From positions 60,125,673 through 60,189,672 of the forward strand of contig NC_090288.1 in NCBI RefSeq assembly GCF_037392515.1: 64,000 bases of DNA, written 5' to 3'. This document shows, one piece after another, positions 58,801 to 64,000 of the stretch. A program made the position numbers and the translations under genes. This DNA comes from Haliotis asinina. Taxonomy: Eukaryota > Mollusca > Gastropoda > Lepetellida > Haliotidae. Position 1 is the stretch's first letter. Each line of letters starts with the position of its first letter. Below the pieces are notes generated by a model, which was not told the DNA's origin, ran no database searches, and saw only the letters and a list, made by a program, of their open reading frames with translations.

Positions 58801-61800
58801 GGTGACTCTGCCAGGGTCGGCGTCAACTTTGCCCACAAGGATCCTGAAGGGGCTCTCGGGTATGTGGTAACCATCAAACATAACATGGACCAGATGAGGT
58901 CCGTTCTCGCGGGGGATGAAGCGGACTGCATACTCGCCTGTTGGAAACAAAAAAATTGTAAACAACGGAACATGTATTATGGCAGATTAGAATGACTTCC
59001 CGGCAAATAAAAGCTTATTTTTACTGCATCATTACTATAAGGAACGGAGTGAGTATATAATCTTTCATAATCTTTTTATTTTTTGATTGTGTATTGCTCT
59101 TAGCAATGTTCCTGCAATATCACAGCAGGTGACACCAGACTTCCAGACATGGGCTTCACATATTGTACCCATGGATACCTGGGTATTCAGCAAGATGAAT
59201 GAATGCTTTAACCACTGGACAACTACGTTCTATCACTTAGAGAAAAAGTTCAGTGAAAAACCTACCTTCATCAATTTCTTGGATGATAGCCTCATCTTCA
59301 GATCCAGATGGTGCCACAACTCTTGCTGTCAGCTTGCCACCACGCTTCGCACCATTGTAGTTCACAATAAATGCAGCTGGTTTCCCAACCTGACACACAA
59401 GAAGACAGATCTTAATACATGCATTACAACTCGTTAGGCAAGTGTTTGTGGGAGGGTACAGAATTTGCTGACAAAGACAGTCTTTTAATTAAAACTGTAC
59501 TTTCTAAAACCTACTTTAATATTTCACACACTCGTACCTAGCATAAATGTTTGTCTTTGTTTCTAATATAACAGAGAATACATGATATCAGCACACTAAT
59601 TTTACTTGATGAGTCTCCTATTGACTGATGCTGAAGACGACATGATCTGGAATATCCATGTAATGTCAGGAATTACCCTCGACCTGCAAAGTGGACCATA
59701 TGCGGTCCTACATCTGCAGCAATGTCAATAATATTTCCTAACCAGAATTACTATCTTCCTATTTACTGATCATGTCTATAGTCGTGGCGTGAAATGACTT
59801 ATGTATACAATTGACAATTTTGATCAAAATGACTGTCTATCCCTCCGATTGCCTGCCCAGCACTTAGTCTGGAGTCTTGGATAAATCACTGAATGTAGAT
59901 GTTGTATGAAAATAGTTCTCTCACAGTCAAACCCTTGTCTTGCAGTGCTGCCACAGACAGTTTGCGGGCATCACCGATACTTGGAGAGATCTCCACACGG
60001 AACGGGGAGTCAGGTATGTGCTCATCGTTGAACTTGATGGACACCAGGTACTCGCCTGAAATATACATAGATGTATAATCATTGTGAAATCTACATTATC
60101 TGGGCATTATAGCGAAATATACATCATCATGTCATCATAGAGAAATGTATATCACCATGTCACTTTTGGGAAATATACATTAAACTTACATTACAGGCGC
60201 CTAATACACACTCAAGACTTTAGTATGCAGTTCCTGACTTTGGGAACTGTGACAGCTCTGTCCTAGTGTATAGTTTATGTTCCCATATGATAAATAAATC
60301 AATAAAAAATTCTACTAATATTAAAAATTTATTAATCATTTTGTCAAATCCAAAGTTTCTTCCGAAGAACAGGTTACATACATACTGAATACAATATAAA
60401 TTATGAACATTTCCTTTGGAACAATTGTTTATTAACACTTACCAACCAGAATCAGTTTATATTATTAACAACAGGACAGTTAATGGCATGATGTCAAATA
60501 TCTTACATTTGATTCTCCAGATTGTAATAACAGGAAACTAAATTATATGAGTTCACAGTAGAGAAGCCTTAACTCCCAAGTAACCCTGATTATTTCTAAT
60601 CTAAATCCTTGTAAACATGTAACACACAGATAATTCTCTCTGATTCACACAGCAGGATATTCCATTAATAAATTTTGCAGTTCAGAAAGAACAGCTTCCT
60701 CTCCTTCAAAAGAGGCAATCGCCTGAATCACACCACGCAATTCTACGGAGGGAGACCTGTATTAGGCAAACAGTCAGACTGCTGTGGCTTCCACTCGGAG
60801 CCCCTGTAACCTGATACCCTATAACAGAGATAGCGCCACCAGACATATGCCAACACACAGATCTGAGTTCCAACTGCACTAATGCTAGAACAGCAGCCTC
60901 CCCTACAACATCTAGTCCTCCATACTGTACATCATCAAGTCCTCCCTTACAGGGGTATTGAGTGTTTCACCAGGCATGGCCTGCATTTATCCAGTCTCTA
61001 GCTACTGAAACATGGCTTAAACACATGACTGATAGTTGTTCTGTGATGTCATACCCAGTGTTATAAGACTGTTATATATCACGCAGTTATTCAGTGCAAC
61101 ATTCCACTATTGTTTTCATGATAACCAACTATTCTGTTATTTGAGTTATGTTCTACATGTTATGCATGTTATCAGCCCACCGTACACAATTAAATGTAGA
61201 GTTCTACTGTTATTCAATGTAACATTCCATTTCTTTATTCAAGATAACAACCAACTTTACCTGACTGAACCTAGTGTTCTACTGCTATTCACTGTTATAG
61301 CTGTTGATGTGCTGCTCAAGTACTGGTTTGGTAAACTAAACAGCCTATGGTCTCACATTAAATGTAATCTTCTGCTTGATGTGAATTACTATCCGGATAC
61401 CCCAGTGTGTGCAGGGTATGTGTATTGTGTACTATACTTTGTAATGTAACACTGTGTGGCACTGTGTGACACTTCAACTAACCTGGCTCGGTGACCTTGT
61501 ATGTGACCCCACATGACCCATCCTTGCGATCCTGGAAGTCAATCTCCGCCTTGGATGGACCTTCAACAGCGATAGACAAGCCACCTGCACCTGCCTCACG
61601 TGTGTAGATATTGAAGTCACCTGCAGATTAAGAACATATTCTTCACATACCTCATGTCTGCAGCTATGTTTTAGTTAAGCCATAAACCGAGACTGTTCAT
61701 TAAAAACAAAAATTCTGAAATTCCCAAGAGAACTAGTTTTTCAGGATTACTTAACACACCTAAAATGAGCTATTTCACCTCTTCTTTGTTGTTTACATCT

Positions 61801-63849
61801 TTCTTCAAAGGGAGACACAATAACTTCAACATTATCTCAAACTTCAAAGGACAGCTTGCAATCACCTCTAAACAACCGCCAAGGGACTGTATGATCCACT
61901 AGGTGTCTATAATTATCTCCACTGAAAATCTTCTAAACACAAACAAGAGCTGACAGTCATCCTTTTCTGCAGACTTTCCTGACAGCCGGAATGTGAGGAA
62001 TGCAGCCACTGGGGTGTGAGCTTGGCCAACATCATCCTCACATCCTCCATGTCAAAGACTACTACACTCCAAGAATCATTCTGCATACTTCTGTCAGTCC
62101 TGCTTCATCCAAGCTAGCTTTACTACACAGTTCATGTTATACTAGACAGATATACATGTACAGCTCCGGATATACAACATGGAACACCTACAAACACCTC
62201 CTGATTTACAAGATGGAACACCTACAAACAGCTTCTGGTATACAAGATGGAACACCTATTAACAGCTTCTGGTATACAACATGGAACACCTACAAACAGC
62301 TTCTGGTATACAAGATGGAACACCTATTAACAGCTGATATACAACATGGAACACCTCCAAAGAGCTCCTGATATACAAGATGGAACACCTTCAAATAGCT
62401 GATATACAAGATGGAACACCTACGAACAGCTCCTGATATACAAGACAGAACACCTACAAACAGTCAGATGCACAGGCTCCCCCTGCTGCAAGTCCCCTAA
62501 CCCCTTGTGCTGAGGTCAGCAGGTGGCATCTACTAAGCTCCAGGTGCCTCCCCTTCACATTTGAAGAACTCTTGCATCAACATGACATATCCGTACATCT
62601 TCCATAATTCTCTACCCTTGTCTTGCCTCTTCCTTTCTCCTCCCCCACCCAGAGAGGTGAGCAAGTAAAGACACTCTGAGCCAGGTGGCTGATTCTGTGG
62701 CAGCCATTACCTCTCTCCCCCACTCTTCCTCAAGCAAGATTCATGCCACTCTTAACATCATCCACGAAGGGTAATTGCCACTAATGAGCTTCCCCACTAC
62801 CTATCTGGCACTGTGCCAAACAGGTAAATCTTGTCAATGGGCTCTTCCTCTTCCTAAGGTTCCTGTATTTCTTGTCTGTGTCATGTCTGCCATTCATCAA
62901 GTCATCCAATTGCTTTCAAACAGGAATGCAGCAAAGGGGAGGCAACTCTATGCCATATCAGACAACTGAGTTAACCAAGGTACCATGCTACAACAGACAC
63001 AAGCTTAAAATCACTTGAATAATGTACTGCTCTAGAATGGCACGCACAGACAAGAGAAGAACTCTGCAAGGAAACTAATCCATGACATATGGAGATAACT
63101 CTGCAAGTAAAAAGTATCCATTTGAACACTGTATCAGAAGTCATATTTAACCTGAGCGAGTGTTAATACTTGAGAGCACTTACATGGCTGGTTGATTTCA
63201 CCTCTCTCCAGACCAGGTCCTCCAGCCCTCACTTTATGAGAGCCACCGCCAGCGATTGGGCCAACTGTGAACTCAAATGGACTACCTGCAAGGATGAAAA
63301 TACCACTCTAACCAAAACTTCACTGCAGAAAGTATATACTTAACCTCAACATGCAAGTTTCTTTCAAAAACAACTTATATTGCTTGCTACAGACTCATGT
63401 AAAAATCAACACTGGAATATCACTGTCGTTTTATCAAGGTAGCTCATTCTCTATGCCCTCCTGTCACATATCTAACTAACAAAACCACTTGAACATATTC
63501 ACTAGCATTTGCAGTTGAATACTGCCACAAATATACTGAGTGCTTCCTTTTATGAGATTTCATTTTTTTTTAAATTGTGGTTCTTTTGCTGTTGAGTACA
63601 CATGTACTGAACATGGAACACTTGCACTTTCTTCCTGAACATGTTTCTTTACTTTCCACCCTGAGCATATGTATCGGGTCATACCTGGGATGTGCATGTC
63701 CTTATGCTTGACGCTGACTGTGTGGACACCCATCTCCTTGGGCACAAACTTGATGTTGTAGTGTTGGTCATCCTTGCTCATCACGTCACACAGCTCCGTC
63801 ACACCAGATGGACTTGTCACAGAGGCCGTCATGTCAAAGGGACTTGTTC
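55827..63849 (-). CDS. Filamin, C-terminal part (9 exons, 5' end beyond the window)
   Basis: Exons in order: 63849-63685, 63285-63184, 61620-61483, 60055-59925, 59389-59266, 58937-58767, 58560-58345, 56413-56216, 56014-55827. All phases close, giving about 478 residues. Filamin crosslinks actin and anchors membrane and signalling proteins through Ig-like repeats. The order [77 protein letters not shown] and [14 protein letters not shown] matches vertebrate filamin repeats 20-23. A Ser/Thr/Val-rich stretch ([20 protein letters not shown]) is hinge 2, then the dimerisation repeat ([14 protein letters not shown] to GSPFCVKCE). Most introns are phase 1. The actin-binding domain and earlier repeats are outside the window. 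Convergent with PUS7. Confidence 0.93.
56414..58344 (-). other. Filamin intron before hinge 2
   Basis: 1.93 kb. Contains a small hairpin repeat (58,103-58,210). I see no gene or other element. Confidence 0.6.
58103..58210. repeat. Short palindromic MITE-like repeat
   Basis: GAACCATTCCACAAAGT on the left is answered by ACTTTGTGGAACATGG on the right, about 110 bases overall. The 'CCACAAAG' arm word also ends the hairpin at 36,502-36,655, so the two may be relatives. Confidence 0.45.
59075..59228 (-). repeat. tRNA-type SINE, minus orientation
   Basis: Read backwards: 'GTTGTCCAGTGGTTAAAGCA', ATTCATTCATC, 'CCAGGTATCCATGGGTACAA', TATGTGAAGCCC, 'GGTGTCACCTGCTGTGATAT' and TGCAGGAACATTGCTAAG. It lies 38 bases downstream of the filamin exon at 59,266-59,389 on the plus-strand scale. 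Confidence 0.7.
60056..61482 (-). other. Filamin intron, 1.4 kb
   Basis: Between exons 61620-61483 and 60055-59925. A 137-codon open frame on the plus strand (61,036-61,449) has no family resemblance and a repetitive, Tyr/Phe-rich composition, so I do not count it as a gene. Confidence 0.5.
61621..63183 (-). other. Filamin intron, 1.6 kb
   Basis: Holds the 34-bp minisatellite at 62,165-62,465. Otherwise C-rich sequence with no recognised element. Confidence 0.55.
62165..62465 (+). repeat. About 34-bp minisatellite in a filamin intron
   Basis: About nine imperfect copies of TATACAAGATGGAACACCTA-followed-by-CAAACAGCTTCTGG. Some units are shortened to about 27 bases by loss of the CTTCTGG part. 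Confidence 0.85.
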
Positions 63850-64000
63850 CTGAGAAGAAACAATAATGATAAAATATAAGCAAACTATAGCCAAACTCAA
63901 AGCAACAGAGGAAATACAATTTTGCTGAATCTGCAAATTTTGTCATTATAACTTTACTGATAATTACTTATGGGAAACCAGTGGGTTTCTGTTCCTAATA
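63850..64000 (-). other. Filamin intron, cut by the window edge
   Basis: Intron sequence upstream of the exon ending at 63849. The next coding exon of filamin lies beyond the right edge. Confidence 0.6.

Noticed and set aside
61036-61449. 137-codon plus-strand frame in a filamin intron
   Set aside because: Tyr/Phe/Leu-rich with internal near-repeats of the same DNA words; no homology recognised and antisense to a real gene.

Overview
The window is metazoan, and the repeat content points to a marine gastropod, most likely an abalone (Haliotis-like). The basis is many interrupted genes with GT-AG introns, plus dispersed copies of a tRNA-derived SINE and of a second short repeat whose sequence I recognise from abalone DNA. 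There is no operon-like organisation. This assignment rests on memory of repeat families and was not searched.

Layout. (1) 1.4-15.9 kb: two convergent, inverted copies of a five-exon gene (+ strand 1449-4989; - strand 15831-11742). Each encodes a nuclear-looking protein with a Ser/Lys-rich leader, an intracellular-type vWA domain with a complete MIDAS, an unrecognised middle domain and a Lys/Thr/Ala-rich tail like that of linker histone H1. The first three exons and intron 1 are nearly identical between the copies, while exons 4-5 are strongly diverged. (2) 4.99-11.7 and 15.8-23.2 kb: gene-free DNA with SINE fragments and small inverted repeats. (3) 23,250-53,108 (+): a complete 16-exon PUS7 (TruD-family tRNA/mRNA pseudouridine synthase, 624 aa). 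Its introns hold telomere-like repeats, a Tigger-type MITE, several minisatellites, two fossil DIRS-like elements, a truncated Crypton-type recombinase gene and a TTAA-flanked insertion with a broken THAP domain. (4) 53.1-55.8 kb: intergenic, with a 28-bp minisatellite and a SINE. (5) 55,827 to beyond the right edge (-): the 3' part of a filamin gene, corresponding to vertebrate repeats 20-24 with hinge 2. PUS7 and filamin are convergent.

For all three coding loci I worked out exon boundaries by hand; the phases close throughout (624 aa PUS7; 811 and 898 aa vWA proteins; about 478 residues of filamin). The genes do not form an evident pathway. The least-described item is the vWA/H1-tail gene pair. 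The most unusual structural observations are its sharp mosaic of identity, a tandem duplication that multiplied a PUS7 splice donor, and several unrelated 28-bp minisatellites in one neighbourhood.
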